Positions 29,106 to 39,189 are shown, numbered from the stretch's first letter. The stretch: DNA of 64,000 nt from Litoreibacter halocynthiae (GCF_004365635.1 NZ_SOBH01000001.1:1178001-1242000); one strand, 5' to 3'. Numbers and translations: made by a program. Notes: a model not told the origin generated them from the sequence alone.

Positions 29106-30714
29106 GCGCGCCCTCTTGCACCAGCTTCCAGTTGATCGCATCCAGCAGCGCCTCGAACGAGGCATCGACGATGTTTGGTGACACGCCCACGGTGGACCAG
29201 CGTCGGCCCTTGCTGTCGGCGCTGTCGATGATGACGCGGGTCACGGCCTCAGTGCCGCCTTGGGTGATGCGGACCTTGAAATCGACCAATCGCATGTCGT
29301 CGATCAGCGCCGAATACGGCCCCAAATCCTTAGCCAGAGCTTTCGACAAGGCGTTCACCGGTCCGCGGTCTGAGCCGGTCTCGTCCATGCTCTCCGACAC
29401 CGATAACATCTTGTCTTTACCCACTTTTACCACGACGACGGCCTCGGACAGACTGATCATCTTGTTGTATTTGTTCTTCCGTCGCTCCACCGTCACCTTG
29501 TAGCGCTTGACCTCGAAAAACTGTGGCAGTTGGCCTAACTCACGGCGGGCCAGAAGTTCGAACGAGGCTTGGGCGGTGTCGTAGGAATAGCCCTCGTCCT
29601 CGCGCTGCTTGATCACATCAAGTATGCGCGGCAAAGCATTGGTATCAATGTCTTTAAACCCCATTTCTGCAAGGCGTTGGCGCAGGTTGGATTGCCCCGC
29701 CTGATTGCTCATCGGGATGATGCGGGAATTGCCGACGACGGCAGGATCGATATGCTCGTAAGTCGTTGGATCCTTTAGGATCGCCGACGCGTGGAGGCCC
29801 GCTTTATGCGCAAACGCGGAGGCGCCCACATAGGGCGCGTGTTTGTTGGGAACGCGGTTCAGGATGTCGTCCAGTTTGCGGGAGGCCAGTGTCAACAAGT
29901 GCAGGTTTTCTGCTTTGACACCAATAGCATAGCGGGACTTGTAGGGCTCTTTCAGCAGCAACGTCGGGATCAGAGAGGTGAGGTTGGCATTACCGCACCG
30001 CTCGCCCAGACCATTCAGGGTGCCTTGGATGTGGCGCGCGCCTGCGTCGACGGCGGCCAAGGAGCCTGCGACGGCGTTGTCTGTGTCGTTATGGGTGTGA
30101 ATACCAAGGCGGTCGCCGGGGATGCCGCTGGCGATAACTTTGCCAACGATTTCAGTTATTTCCGCTGGGAGGGTGCCGCCGTTGGTGTCGCAAAGAACCA
30201 CCAGCGCGCCTGCGTTGAAGGCCGCGTGGATGCAGGACACGGCGTAGTCGGGATTGGACTTGTAGCCGTCGAAGAAATGCTCCGCGTCGAACAGGGCTTC
30301 GCGGGATTGCGCGATGATATGCTGAAAACTTTTCTCAATGTTTTCAAGGTTTTCTTCGAGGGTGATACCGAGAGCGGTTTGGACGTGGAAGTCATGGGTC
30401 TTGCCGACAAGGCACACCGCCGTGGTATTGGCGTTCAGAACGGCAGCCAGAACGTCGTCATTCTCCGCCGAGCGGCCCGCGCGTTTGGTCATGCCGAACG
30501 CGGTCATCGTCGCTTTAGTCTTCGGCGCGTTCGAGAAAAACTCGCTGTCCGTCGGGTTCGCGCCGGGCCAGCCGCCTTCGATATAGTCGACGCCAAGCTG
30601 GTCGAGCATCTTGGCGATCTCAATCTTTTCAGGGGTCGAGAACTGCACGCCTTGCGTCTGCTGCCCGTCGCGCAGGGTTGTGTCGAACAGGGTGAGGCGT
30701 TCGCGAGGGCTCAT
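29095..30714 (-). CDS. cimA: (R)-citramalate synthase
   Basis: A 539-residue enzyme of the isopropylmalate/homocitrate synthase family. The start [19 protein letters not shown] is the citramalate synthase type, condensing pyruvate and acetyl-CoA in the threonine-independent route to isoleucine. The metal-binding HTHND and the GNANL regions follow in the barrel, and a C-terminal LeuA-dimer-like regulatory domain (about residues 400-520) probably gives isoleucine feedback. Its ATG overlaps the cysS stop (ATGA). Confidence 0.92.
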   Translation of the reverse strand: MSPRERLTLFDTTLRDGQQTQGVQFSTPEKIEIAKMLDQLGVDYIEGGWPGANPTDSEFFSNAPKTKATMTAFGMTKRAGRSAENDDVLAAVLNANTTAVCLVGKTHDFHVQTALGITLEENLENIEKSFQHIIAQSREALFDAEHFFDGYKSNPDYAVSCIHAAFNAGALVVLCDTNGGTLPAEITEIVGKVIASGIPGDRLGIHTHNDTDNAVAGSLAAVDAGARHIQGTLNGLGERCGNANLTSLIPTLLLKEPYKSRYAIGVKAENLHLLTLASRKLDDILNRVPNKHAPYVGASAFAHKAGLHASAILKDPTTYEHIDPAVVGNSRIIPMSNQAGQSNLRQRLAEMGFKDIDTNALPRILDVIKQREDEGYSYDTAQASFELLARRELGQLPQFFEVKRYKVTVERRKNKYNKMISLSEAVVVVKVGKDKMLSVSESMDETGSDRGPVNALSKALAKDLGPYSALIDDMRLVDFKVRITQGGTEAVTRVIIDSADSKGRRWSTVGVSPNIVDASFEALLDAINWKLVQEGAHVS

Positions 30715-32129
30715 TTGAGGGACTCGAGCTTGGAGGGGTCGAAGCTTGAAGTTGCAATCAGAGCAACGTTGTCACTGCTCATTTGCACCTCAACACCAGC
30801 CTCAACGAGAAGCTTCTTCAAGCGATCCACTTCGGAGTAGTCTTTGGATGCCTTTGCATGACGCCTTGCGCCGTCCAGTTTTGCCGCCAAGCTTGCGAGC
30901 ATTTCGCTAGAGCCGCCCCCTGCGCGTGACTTCAAATACGCTGTGTTATGTTGCTCTCTAGCTTCATCACTCAATAGTCCGAGAAACCGAGCGTGATCCA
31001 AAAGTGCTTGAGGATCGGCTGACAGAGTCGAATTCAGGTAAGTCAGTGCTTTGTGGGTGTTTAAGTCATCAGACAACGCCATTTTCAATGGTGGCCTAAT
31101 TGAGAAGCTTGACGGCTCGCTGGGTTCGAGCCCTGTTGTTATGTCCATCCATTTCCGCAATGTCTTCTCTGCTTCTTGGCGTTTCTTCTCCGTCCAGTCC
31201 ATCGGCTTGCGGTAATGCGTGCTCAGCATCACAAACCGGATCACCTCGCCCGGCACGCCATCCTCCAGCAAATCGCGCACGGTGAAGAAGTTGCCAAGCG
31301 ACTTGGACATCTTTTTGCCCTCGACCTGCAGCATCTCGTTATGCATCCAGACATTCGCGAAATTGTGGCCTGCGCATTTGCTTTGCGCGATCTCGTTTTC
31401 GTGGTGCGGGAAGGTCAGGTCGTTGCCGCCCCCGTGTATGTCGAACGTGTCACCCAGCAGCTCGTAGGCCATGGCGGAGCATTCGATGTGCCAGCCGGGA
31501 CGGCCCCTGCCAATACTTTTGCCCCCCACAACCGGCCCGTCCCAACCCGGCAAATCGTCGGAGGACGGCTTCCACAGGACGAAGTCCATCGGGTCTTCCT
31601 TGTAAGGCGCCACCTCGACCCGCGCACCGGCGATCATGTCGTCAACCGAGCGGCCGGAGAGCTTGCCATAGTCCTTGTAGCTGCGGACCTTGAACAACAC
31701 GTGGCCTTCTGCGGCGTAGGCGTGGCCCTTGGCGATCAGATCCTCGATCATCGCGATCATCGGGGCGATGTATTGGGTGGCACGCGGCATATCCGTCGGC
31801 TCCAGCGCGCCCAACTCGCCCATGTCGTCTAGGAACCACTGGATCGTCTCGTCGGTGATCTCGGAAATCGGGCGACCGGTCTCGGCGGCGCGGGCGTTGA
31901 TCTTGTCGTCCACGTCGGTGAAATTGCGCACGTACTTGACGTTTTTCGCCCCGTATTCATGGCGCAGCAGGCGGTAGAGCATGTCGAAGACCAGCACGGG
32001 GCGGGCGTTGCCCAGATGGGCGCGCTCGTAGACGGTGGGGCCGCAGACATACATCGACGCCTTGCCGTCAACGAGTGGTTTGAAGACCTCTTTCTGCCGT
32101 GTCTTGGTGTTGTAGAGCTTGATCGTCAT
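30711..32129 (-). CDS. cysS: Cysteinyl-tRNA synthetase
   Basis: A 472-residue class I synthetase charging tRNA-Cys. The HIGH-equivalent region is [16 protein letters not shown]; zinc ligands include the CGP cysteine and [10 protein letters not shown] with the HHENEIAQS segment; the KMSKS loop is [10 protein letters not shown]. The ATG at 32129 has GAGG 5 bases upstream. The first two thirds match neighbours in composition, but the C-terminal third (roughly 30720-31150) is markedly more AT-rich, suggesting recombination. Upstream is a 13-codon peptide with a Cys-Cys-Cys run, so expression is likely controlled by cysteine supply. cimA is co-transcribed. Confidence 0.96.
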   Translation of the reverse strand: MTIKLYNTKTRQKEVFKPLVDGKASMYVCGPTVYERAHLGNARPVLVFDMLYRLLRHEYGAKNVKYVRNFTDVDDKINARAAETGRPISEITDETIQWFLDDMGELGALEPTDMPRATQYIAPMIAMIEDLIAKGHAYAAEGHVLFKVRSYKDYGKLSGRSVDDMIAGARVEVAPYKEDPMDFVLWKPSSDDLPGWDGPVVGGKSIGRGRPGWHIECSAMAYELLGDTFDIHGGGNDLTFPHHENEIAQSKCAGHNFANVWMHNEMLQVEGKKMSKSLGNFFTVRDLLEDGVPGEVIRFVMLSTHYRKPMDWTEKKRQEAEKTLRKWMDITTGLEPSEPSSFSIRPPLKMALSDDLNTHKALTYLNSTLSADPQALLDHARFLGLLSDEAREQHNTAYLKSRAGGGSSEMLASLAAKLDGARRHAKASKDYSEVDRLKKLLVEAGVEVQMSSDNVALIATSSFDPSKLESLK

Positions 32130-32153
32130 AGGAGCCTCGCGCGCGGGTGTTGC

Positions 32154-32216
32154 GGCGGGTTTAGCGAAACTGACCGGGGATGGAAAACGCAAAACGACCC
32201 GCCTGAGAAATCTCAG
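32154..32216 (-). promoter_or_regulatory. Candidate cysteine-responsive leader structure before cysS
   Basis: In the minus-strand transcript, CTGAG (32216-32212) pairs with CTCAG (32207-32203) across the leader peptide stop codon. The following GGCGGGT (32203-32197) can instead pair with ACCCGCC (32160-32154), 37-43 bases further on and just ahead of the cysS ribosome-binding site. A ribosome stalled on the cysteine codons at 32233-32225 would sit at the first stem. The two pairings share G32203, so they could compete. The pairs are seen; the switching is inferred. Confidence 0.45.
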
Positions 32217-32254
32217 ATGGTAATGCAGCAACAAATGATGGTGCGTGTCGTCAT
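32213..32254 (-). CDS. Leader peptide [13 protein letters not shown] with three consecutive Cys codons
   Basis: A 13-codon ORF (ATG at 32254, TGA at 32215-32213) ending 83 bases before the cysS ATG. Codons 8-10 are TGT TGC TGC, three cysteines in a row, flanked by isoleucine codons. Such a composition before the gene for cysteinyl-tRNA synthetase is the classic form of an amino-acid-sensing leader. No Shine-Dalgarno is evident, so it may be leaderless. Too short for normal gene callers. Confidence is based on codon content, location and the hairpin placed at its stop codon. Confidence 0.65.
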   Translation of the reverse strand: MTTRTIICCCITI

Positions 32255-32375
32255 GGGGGCGTTGGTAGCAGGTCGGGCGCCGTTGGTCGAGCGTGGTTGT
32301 GTCCGCTATCACAAATTTCGATTTGACACGGGGCGCGCGGGCTGGCCCTGTCTGCGGACTTTGACGGAGGTGTGC

Positions 32376-33548
32376 ATGGAATTGTCGAACAGGATACAGG
32401 GGCTGACGGGTGGCGGCTCTGACGGGTGGGACGTGTTTTACAAGGCGCGGCGGATGATCGGCGCGGGCGTCGGCGTGACGGAGCTGACGATCGGCGAGCA
32501 TGACATTCGCACCGACCAGAGTATTCTGGACGCCATGCACCACTCTGCCAGTGGCGGGCATACGGGCTATGCCATGGTGCCCGGCACCGATGCCTTGCGC
32601 GATGCGGTGGCAGCTCGGCTGACCGCACGGACCGGCGTGCATACAACGCGCGACAACGTGGTGGTGACGCCCGGCGGGCAATCGGCGCTGTTCTCGGCCC
32701 ATCACGCGCTGTGCGACGAGGGCGACGTGGCGCTCTATTGCGACCCCTATTATGCCACCTACCCCGGCACCGTGCGCAGTGTGGGGGCGGTTCCGCGCGC
32801 TGTGCCTTGCCTGCCGGAGAACGCGTTCCAGCCAACATTTTCAGACATTGCGGCGAAATCCGAAGGTGCGAAATCGTTGCTGGTGAATACACCGAACAAC
32901 CCCACCGGCGTGGTCTATTCGCGGGAAACAGTGGAAGGCATCGCGCGGGCGTGTTGTGAATATGACATGTGGTGCATCTCGGACGAGGTGTATGACACGC
33001 AGGTCTGGGACGGCACCCATATCAGCCCGCGCACGCTGGACGGCATGGCGGAGCGGACGCTGGTGGTCGGCTCGATGTCGAAAAGCCACGCAATGACCGG
33101 CAGCCGGATCGGCTGGATCGTGGGACCGGAAGACGCAGTGGAGAACTTGATCAACCTGGCGACCCATACGACCTATGGTGTGCCGGGCTATATTCAGGAC
33201 GCGGCGGTGTTCGCCTTGGGCGAAGGGCTGGCGCTGGAGGAGAAGGTCGCGGAGCCGTTCCGACGCCGCCGCGCCATTGGCCAGAACATACTGGCGGAGC
33301 AGAATGTGGTTGGCTTGGTCCCGTCCGAAGGGGCCATGTATATGATGCTGGACGTGCGCAGCACAGGGTTGAGCGGTGAAGATTTTGCAGACAAGCTACT
33401 GGACGCGCACCACATCGCGGTGATGCCGGGCGAGAGCTTTGGCGCATCAGCGGCGGGGCATGTGCGGGTGGCGATGACGGTTGAAGACAGCGCATTCGAG
33501 GCGTCGCTGAAGACGCTGGTGGGCTTTGCCAAGGAGATACAGCCATGA
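32376..33548 (+). CDS. Class I/II pyridoxal-phosphate aminotransferase
   Basis: A 390-residue fold-type I aminotransferase. It shows the [16 protein letters not shown] cofactor region, [12 protein letters not shown], the aspartate in CISDEVYD, the Schiff-base lysine in [15 protein letters not shown] and the substrate arginine near the C-terminus. It is of the aspartate/aromatic type; the amino donor is not determined. GGAGG lies 5 bases before the ATG at 32376. It overlaps the next gene by ATGA. It diverges from the cysS leader. Confidence 0.88.
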   Translation: MELSNRIQGLTGGGSDGWDVFYKARRMIGAGVGVTELTIGEHDIRTDQSILDAMHHSASGGHTGYAMVPGTDALRDAVAARLTARTGVHTTRDNVVVTPGGQSALFSAHHALCDEGDVALYCDPYYATYPGTVRSVGAVPRAVPCLPENAFQPTFSDIAAKSEGAKSLLVNTPNNPTGVVYSRETVEGIARACCEYDMWCISDEVYDTQVWDGTHISPRTLDGMAERTLVVGSMSKSHAMTGSRIGWIVGPEDAVENLINLATHTTYGVPGYIQDAAVFALGEGLALEEKVAEPFRRRRAIGQNILAEQNVVGLVPSEGAMYMMLDVRSTGLSGEDFADKLLDAHHIAVMPGESFGASAAGHVRVAMTVEDSAFEASLKTLVGFAKEIQP

Positions 33549-34339
33549 GTTTTCGCGAGATGCACAAACCGGGCGACCCTTTCATTCTGGCGAATGCGTG
33601 GGATGTCGGCTCGGCCAAGATGCTGGCAGCGTTGGGGGCGCAGGCGATTGGCACGTCGTCCGCCGCCCATGCTTTCACCTTGGGCAAGTCTGACGGCGGC
33701 AAGGTGGAGCGGGACGTGGCGCTGGCCCATGCGCAGGATTTGATCGCAGCTGTGAGCGTCCCAGTTTCGGGAGACTTCGAAGACGGGTTCGGAGAAGCGC
33801 CGGAAACATGTGCCGAGACGGTGCGATTGTCGGGCGAGATCGGGCTGGCGGGGATCTGCATCGAGGACACGATAGAAGCCTCCAACCGCTTCTATGACTT
33901 CGATTTGGCCGTCGAACGTGTGCGCGCCGCGTCCAGCGCCGCACGGGCGTTGAAGAACGACTTCTTTTTCGTGGCGCGCGCTGACGGCGTGATGACGGGG
34001 GCCTATGACATTGACGAGGCGATCCGGCGCATCCGCGCCTTTGACGAAGCCGGTGCGGACGGCTTGTATGTGCCGATGCCCAAAAGCATGGACGACCTGA
34101 AGCGCGTTATCGACGCCACGGAAAAACCGGTGAACGTGTTGGTGGCGGGTGCCTATTCCAAACACGCGCTGGCGGAATACGCAGCTCTGGGAGCAGCGCG
34201 TATCTCGCTTGGCTCGGCTTTGGCACGGGCGACGCATCGTGTGATCCATGACGCTGGTCTGTCGATGTTCGGAAGTGGCGATTTCACACATTTGACCAAC
34301 GCAATTTCCGGTTCAGAGGTGGACAAACTCATAGGTTAG
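33545..34339 (+). CDS. Isocitrate lyase/PEP mutase-family protein
   Basis: A 264-residue TIM-barrel protein of the isocitrate lyase/phosphoenolpyruvate mutase superfamily. It begins FREMHKPGDPFILANAWDVGSAKML and has SGDFEDGFGEAPE (metal-binding aspartates) and GICIEDT. It lacks the KKCGH loop of isocitrate and methylisocitrate lyases, pointing to the oxaloacetate hydrolase/carboxyphosphonoenolpyruvate-like branch. Coupled to the aminotransferase, it could cleave or transform the 2-keto product, but this is inference. Confidence 0.83.
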   Translation: MSFREMHKPGDPFILANAWDVGSAKMLAALGAQAIGTSSAAHAFTLGKSDGGKVERDVALAHAQDLIAAVSVPVSGDFEDGFGEAPETCAETVRLSGEIGLAGICIEDTIEASNRFYDFDLAVERVRAASSAARALKNDFFFVARADGVMTGAYDIDEAIRRIRAFDEAGADGLYVPMPKSMDDLKRVIDATEKPVNVLVAGAYSKHALAEYAALGAARISLGSALARATHRVIHDAGLSMFGSGDFTHLTNAISGSEVDKLIG

Positions 34340-34381
34340 CGGGCATCTGGTCGTCAAAAGACATGTGACGAGGGAATTTTC

Positions 34382-35533
34382 ATGGTTCGGTTTCTGATTG
34401 TGCTGGTGTTCGCGCTGGTGCCGGGAGTTTGTTCGGCACAAGAAAAGCTCCCCTATCCGCAGCATTACACCGTCTTGACCAACGACTTTGCGGACATTTT
34501 GAGCCCCGAAGCCGAGGCTCAGATTAACGCGGTCCTGCAAGCCGCCCGCGACCAGATGGGCCGCGAAATGACCGTTGTGACCATCCGCTCGCGCGAGGAC
34601 TACCTGCCATCGGCCAATATCGGCAGCTTTGCCAAGGATCTGTTCAATGGGTGGGGTATCGGCAATGCGGCCCGCAATGACGGCCTGTTGCTTTTGGTAG
34701 CGATTGACGACCGTGAAATTCGTATTGCCCTCGGGGCCGGTTACCCTGCGCGACAAGACGGCATAGCGGCACGGATCATCCAAAGCGAGATCATCCCGGC
34801 CTTCCGCGAAGGCCGTGTGGCCGACGGCATTCTGGCTGGCACACGCGCCACGCTGAGCCAGATACAGCACCCCGACGACAAACCCGCCACGACGGCAGCG
34901 CCGCAAACGCAACCAGTGATCCGCCCTGCCCCGCAAATTCTCGAGCAAGCGCCGGAGCCGCGCAGAACTGGCCTGTTCGACCGCATTCTGACGTTCTTTG
35001 ATGGCAATCCCATCGGGTCTTTGATCATTGCGGCGGTGACCGCCGTTGCGGGCTTCTTTGGCTTTCGCGGCGTCCAACGCTACCGGCCCCGCAAATGCCC
35101 GCAATGCGGAAAGTTGATGTTGCGGCTGGGTGAGGCACAGGAAGACCAGTATCTGGACCACGGCCAGCTGATTGAAGAGCGCATCAAGTCAAAAGACTAC
35201 GGCGTCTGGTTCTGCCCTGACGACGAGCATGTCACGGTGATCGGCTACCCCAAGATGTTCTCTAAACACGCCGCCTGCCCGGAATGCAGCTACCACACCT
35301 ACGAGACCACGCGCACGGTTCTGTCGCATCCCAGCACTATCAGCATGGGGATCGCCCAACTTGATCATGCCTGCCGAAATTGCGGGCATACTGCGACGGA
35401 GAAAAAATCAATCCCGCGCGTGACGCAAAACAACACCAGCAGCGGTTCTTCTTCCAGTTTTAGTGGTAGTTCTTCCTCGTCGTCATTCGGCGGCGGGAGT
35501 TCGTCTGGTGGGGGCTCCTCCGGCAGCTGGTAG
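34382..35533 (+). CDS. TPM-domain membrane protein with zinc ribbons and Ser/Gly-rich tail
   Basis: A 383-residue exported protein. Signal peptide at residues 1-19 (cleavage after CSA), a TPM/Psb32-like domain at about 25-160 (DFADILSPEAEAQINAVL, ...NDGLLLLVAIDDREIRIALG), a Pro-rich linker, one transmembrane segment at about 213-230, then a C-terminal part with CxxC pairs (KCPQCGKL, CPECSYH, CRNCGH) and a low-complexity Ser/Gly tail ending in W. This is the YgcG layout, expanded by zinc ribbons. TPM proteins act in photosystem or membrane protein quality control in other systems; function here is unknown. Confidence 0.8.
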   Translation: MVRFLIVLVFALVPGVCSAQEKLPYPQHYTVLTNDFADILSPEAEAQINAVLQAARDQMGREMTVVTIRSREDYLPSANIGSFAKDLFNGWGIGNAARNDGLLLLVAIDDREIRIALGAGYPARQDGIAARIIQSEIIPAFREGRVADGILAGTRATLSQIQHPDDKPATTAAPQTQPVIRPAPQILEQAPEPRRTGLFDRILTFFDGNPIGSLIIAAVTAVAGFFGFRGVQRYRPRKCPQCGKLMLRLGEAQEDQYLDHGQLIEERIKSKDYGVWFCPDDEHVTVIGYPKMFSKHAACPECSYHTYETTRTVLSHPSTISMGIAQLDHACRNCGHTATEKKSIPRVTQNNTSSGSSSSFSGSSSSSSFGGGSSSGGGSSGSW

Positions 35534-35754
35534 CGTTTTGATGACGCAAACAGGCCGGATTGGCGCAAACAGGACAGAATGACACCCTCCCGAGGCCAAA
35601 GCTGGCTTAAGGAGGATAGGAATGCAGCACCTTGGATGCATTAACGTTCTGGTGGCGCGCACGATTGGCGCCCGCCGAGGCCGTGCCGCACGTGGGCGAC
35701 CAGCGCAGGTTTGACCGCAAACCTTGCCCTGATCTTTGCCCGAAAGCCCCTGAT

Positions 35755-37317
35755 ATGAACGACGAGACCCCAAGCTCTCCCCGCCGCGCCGGAGGCCGCG
35801 CCGCGCGCCGCGCCATGCGGGCCGCCCCCCTTGCCACCGACAAACGCCCCGTACGGGCCGGATTGGAGGGCGGGCAATTGCGCGTCCTGTCCGACATCGA
35901 CATCGCCAATATCCACGAAGCCGCGTTGACGGCATTGGAGGAAATCGGCTTGGCCGATGCACCCGAAAGCGGCGTTGAAATTCTGACGGCTGCAGGGGCA
36001 ATTTTAGGCGACGATGGGCGCATCCGTTTCCCACGCGCTTTGGTCGAGGACATGCTGGCGATAGCCTGCAAGGATATTACCTTGTACGGGCGCGATCCGG
36101 TCAATGATCTGCACCTGAACGGCAAGAAAGTTCATTTCGGCACGGCGGGCGCCGCGGTGCATGTGGTGGACGTCGCAGGGCGTGACTACCGCGAAAGCAC
36201 CGTGCAGGACCTGTTCGACGCCGCTCGCATCGCGGACCGGCTGGACAACATCCACTTTCTGCAACGCCCCATGGTGTGCCGAGACATCTCCGACAATTAC
36301 CAGATGGACCTGAACACCATCTACGCCTGTTGTCGTGGTACGACCAAGCATATCGGCACCTCGTTTACCGAGCCGGACTACGTCGCAGGCGCGTTGGAGA
36401 TGTTGCACATGATCGCGGGCAGCGAAGAGGCGTGGCGGGCGCGGCCCTTCTTGTCGAACTCCAACTGTTTCGTGGTTCCACCGATGAAATTCGCCACCGA
36501 GGCCTGCCGCGTAATGGAGGAATGTATCAACGGCGGGATGCCGGTGCTGTTACTGTCGGCTGGCATGGCAGGCGCAACCGCTCCGCAACCCGTGGCAGGC
36601 GCGATTGTGCAGGCGGTGGCGGAATGTCTGGCTGGCGTGGTCTATGTGAACGCCATCAAGCCGGGCCATCCGGCGGTGTTCGGCACGTGGCCGTTCGGGC
36701 TGGATCTGCGCACAGGGGCGATGTCCGTCGGCTCTGGCGAGCAGGCATTGCTGACGGCGGGCTGCGCGCAGATGCACCACTTCTACGGCATCCCTGGCGG
36801 GGCTGCTGCGGGCGCGTCCGATTCCAAACTGCCGGACATGCAGGCGGGTTGGGAGCAGATGTGCTCCAATGTGATGGCCGGGCTGTCGGGGCTCAACATG
36901 GTGTATGAAGCGGCGGGTATGCATGCCTCGCTGCTGGGGTTTTGCCACGAAAGCCTGATCTTGGGCGATGATCTGATCGGGCAGGCCCTGCGCTGCGTGC
37001 GCGGGATCGAAGTGACCGAGGAGACGCTGGCGCTGGATGTGATGCGCGCCACCTGCTTGGGCGTCGATGGGGCCAAGGGCGTTGGACATTATCTGGGTGC
37101 GGACCAAACGCTGAGCCGGATGGAAACCGACTACGTTTATCCCAGTTTGGGCGACCGGACCTCGCCCAAAGAATGGGCCGAGAAGGACAAACCGGACTTG
37201 TTGGAAAACGCCACAGCGAAGAAGGACGCCATTCTGGCGGAGCGGTCGTTAGCAGAGTTTGATCCGACCGTGGATGCGGCGATCCGGTCGCGGTTCAAGG
37301 TTCATTTGAAGCTCTAA
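35755..37317 (+). CDS. Trimethylamine methyltransferase (MttB) superfamily protein, non-pyrrolysine
   Basis: A 520-residue TIM-barrel methyltransferase of the MttB superfamily (motifs HIGTSFTEPDYVAGALEML, GGAAAGASDSKLPD, MVYEAAGMHASLLGFCHES). The frame runs without an internal TAG, so it does not use pyrrolysine, as in glycine betaine and related quaternary-amine methyltransferases (MtgB, MtpB). These demethylate a quaternary amine onto a corrinoid protein. The ATG at 35755 is chosen from similarity. The N-terminus is Arg/Gly-rich (RRAGGRAARRAMRAAP). It is about 21.6 kb from the MeTr and RACo-like genes that would complete the pathway, and no corrinoid protein gene adjoins it. Confidence 0.85.
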   Translation: MNDETPSSPRRAGGRAARRAMRAAPLATDKRPVRAGLEGGQLRVLSDIDIANIHEAALTALEEIGLADAPESGVEILTAAGAILGDDGRIRFPRALVEDMLAIACKDITLYGRDPVNDLHLNGKKVHFGTAGAAVHVVDVAGRDYRESTVQDLFDAARIADRLDNIHFLQRPMVCRDISDNYQMDLNTIYACCRGTTKHIGTSFTEPDYVAGALEMLHMIAGSEEAWRARPFLSNSNCFVVPPMKFATEACRVMEECINGGMPVLLLSAGMAGATAPQPVAGAIVQAVAECLAGVVYVNAIKPGHPAVFGTWPFGLDLRTGAMSVGSGEQALLTAGCAQMHHFYGIPGGAAAGASDSKLPDMQAGWEQMCSNVMAGLSGLNMVYEAAGMHASLLGFCHESLILGDDLIGQALRCVRGIEVTEETLALDVMRATCLGVDGAKGVGHYLGADQTLSRMETDYVYPSLGDRTSPKEWAEKDKPDLLENATAKKDAILAERSLAEFDPTVDAAIRSRFKVHLKL

Positions 37318-37408
37318 GCGCGCGGCACAAGGACGAGGCGGAAGGCTTTAAGTCCGGCCTATATGAGAGTACGCTTCGGGCGATGATGCCTCGCGAACAG
37401 GAGCTGAT

Positions 37409-38404
37409 ATGCCCGTTAAGATACGCCCGGCCGAACTGGCAGATATTGACGCAATGGGCGAGTTGCTCGTTCAGGACGGCAAACAGCGGCAGGCCACGGA
37501 TCCGATCCTGTGGACCTTGGCACCTGTTGCGCTGGAAAAGGTCACATCAACGATCAAAGCCGCGATGGAAAACACGTCGCCGCCCTTCCGGCAGCAATGG
37601 TTGTTAGCAGAGGACGGTGACACTGTTGTCGGCCTCACACATACCATCCTTCTGCCGGTCCCGCCGATCTATGCCGGCGAGTTTGGGCCGCCCGGATTGA
37701 TCATGGAAGACTGCTTTGTCACCGATGGGGCGCCTGCCGACACCGCCAAAGCCTTACTAGAAGCGGCAGAGGCTGATCTGGTCGAGGCTGGTGCGATAAT
37801 TCTGCTCGGCTCCTCTGCATCAGGTGGCGCTTGGGAACGCCTGTACCGAGCGGCTGACTATACCCCTTTGACATTGTATTTTGCCAAGACGGGCCTGACC
37901 GATGCGCCTGCGTCTGAGGATGTCCGCGAGGCAGTCGCCGATGATGTAGAGGCGATCGTCGCGTCCAGTGCGGTTAATCGTCAGGTTTTATATGACCTCA
38001 ATGACTTCTGGAAACCCCATCCCGACGCCGACGCGCGGTTCGGCGCTTGGATGGCCCGCAGCCTGACCCTTGCGGACCGCGATATGTTCGTCTCGGAGGC
38101 AGAGGGTGATTTTGAAGGCTACGTAATCTCGCAACCAGCTTCCGCACTACATTTCCCATCCGCCCATGACGTCACGGGCATCGGGTTCATTGATGACTAT
38201 TTCCACACAGATTACGAAAACCCCGATAGCTTGGAGGAGGACGGCCCCGCCGCCGCAGCCCTTCTGCATGCCGCAGAGGCGGCCCTAAAAGCACGCGGCA
38301 ATCGGGCTGCATTGATCGTCTGCCCCGCAGCTTGGTCCTCGAAAATCTCTTTGCTGCAAAATCTCGGATATGAGACCGCGATCACGTGGTTCATTAAGTC
38401 TTAA
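37409..38404 (+). CDS. GNAT-type acetyltransferase, probably two GNAT-like halves
   Basis: A 331-residue protein. The first half begins IRPAELADIDAMGELLVQDG, the usual beta1-alpha1 of GNAT N-acetyltransferases, and includes ALLEAAEADLVEAGAIILLGSSASGGAWERLYRAADYTPL-like acyl-CoA-binding helices. The second half (from about residue 172) repeats the pattern, ending in KISLLQNLGYETAITWFIKS. The substrate is unknown. AGGAG precedes the ATG. It stands alone after the MttB homologue. Confidence 0.68.
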   Translation: MPVKIRPAELADIDAMGELLVQDGKQRQATDPILWTLAPVALEKVTSTIKAAMENTSPPFRQQWLLAEDGDTVVGLTHTILLPVPPIYAGEFGPPGLIMEDCFVTDGAPADTAKALLEAAEADLVEAGAIILLGSSASGGAWERLYRAADYTPLTLYFAKTGLTDAPASEDVREAVADDVEAIVASSAVNRQVLYDLNDFWKPHPDADARFGAWMARSLTLADRDMFVSEAEGDFEGYVISQPASALHFPSAHDVTGIGFIDDYFHTDYENPDSLEEDGPAAAALLHAAEAALKARGNRAALIVCPAAWSSKISLLQNLGYETAITWFIKS

Positions 38405-38484
38405 ACCTGCGTGCTCTGCCCGTTGCTTGCGGTCACAGCTATCGGGATGTGTTCAGACAGTAGGATTTACGGAGGCAGAGCCCG

Positions 38485-39189
38485 CTAAATAAGCGTGTTC
38501 TCAATGCTCTCGATCAGTTGTGGCCCATCTTCACGCGCCCCGAACTTGGCCACTTTATGATGCCGGAATCTGCCGTCCCAATGCGTTCCAAAACTGGACC
38601 GGATTTGCGCGTCATTCTCAGCGTGTCCCAGCCATTGCTCCGCTTCTTCACCATTGAGGATGACGGGCATTCTAGGGTGAAGGTCTGATATTTCTGGCAA
38701 GGCTTCTCTTGTCAGTATCGTACATGTCCTGACACCATCCTTGCGCTGTGCCTGTAGTCCCGCAAACAGCATCACCGGTTGGTTCTGCTCCACATATATG
38801 CGGTGGGGTTGCTTGTTCGCTTTGGTCCCGCTCCATTCGTAATAGCCAGTCGCGAGGATCAGACAGCGACCATCCTTCCATGCATTCCGGAAAGTCGGTT
38901 TTTCATGGGCCGTTTCGATCTTCGCGTTGAAGGTCGTGGCTTTCCAGTCCTGAACGCTGCCCTTGTGCCACAGCGGCACAAACCACCAGCGGGCGGTGGT
39001 GGAGACCAGTTGCTGGCCCTCCTGCGGGTACAGCAAACAGACCTGCTGGGTCGGGGCAATGTTGTAACCAGTCTCCGGGTCGGGTGCGCCCGCGTCAATC
39101 TTGATCGGCTTGGACGGGTAAACGAAGCCCTCCACGATCGCCGTCATTTCGGCCTGAGTACGGCCGCCACCTATCAATCTTCCACACAT
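38485..39189 (-). CDS. SRAP/HMCES-family abasic-site DNA-protein crosslinking peptidase (YedK-like)
   Basis: A 234-residue SOS-response-associated peptidase. Cys2 directly after the initiator (MCGRL) is the residue that crosslinks to abasic sites. Other conserved parts are YNIAPTQQV, WWFVPLWHK, FNAKIET (Asn/Glu), GRCLILATGYYEW and HPRMPVIL (catalytic His). It protects abasic sites in single-stranded DNA. It stands alone between a GNAT gene and eda. Confidence 0.94.
   Translation of the reverse strand: MCGRLIGGGRTQAEMTAIVEGFVYPSKPIKIDAGAPDPETGYNIAPTQQVCLLYPQEGQQLVSTTARWWFVPLWHKGSVQDWKATTFNAKIETAHEKPTFRNAWKDGRCLILATGYYEWSGTKANKQPHRIYVEQNQPVMLFAGLQAQRKDGVRTCTILTREALPEISDLHPRMPVILNGEEAEQWLGHAENDAQIRSSFGTHWDGRFRHHKVAKFGAREDGPQLIESIENTLI

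Noticed and set aside
35755-37317. Pyrrolysine-dependent MttB
   Set aside because: The frame is continuous with no in-frame TAG, so the protein belongs to the non-pyrrolysine branch.
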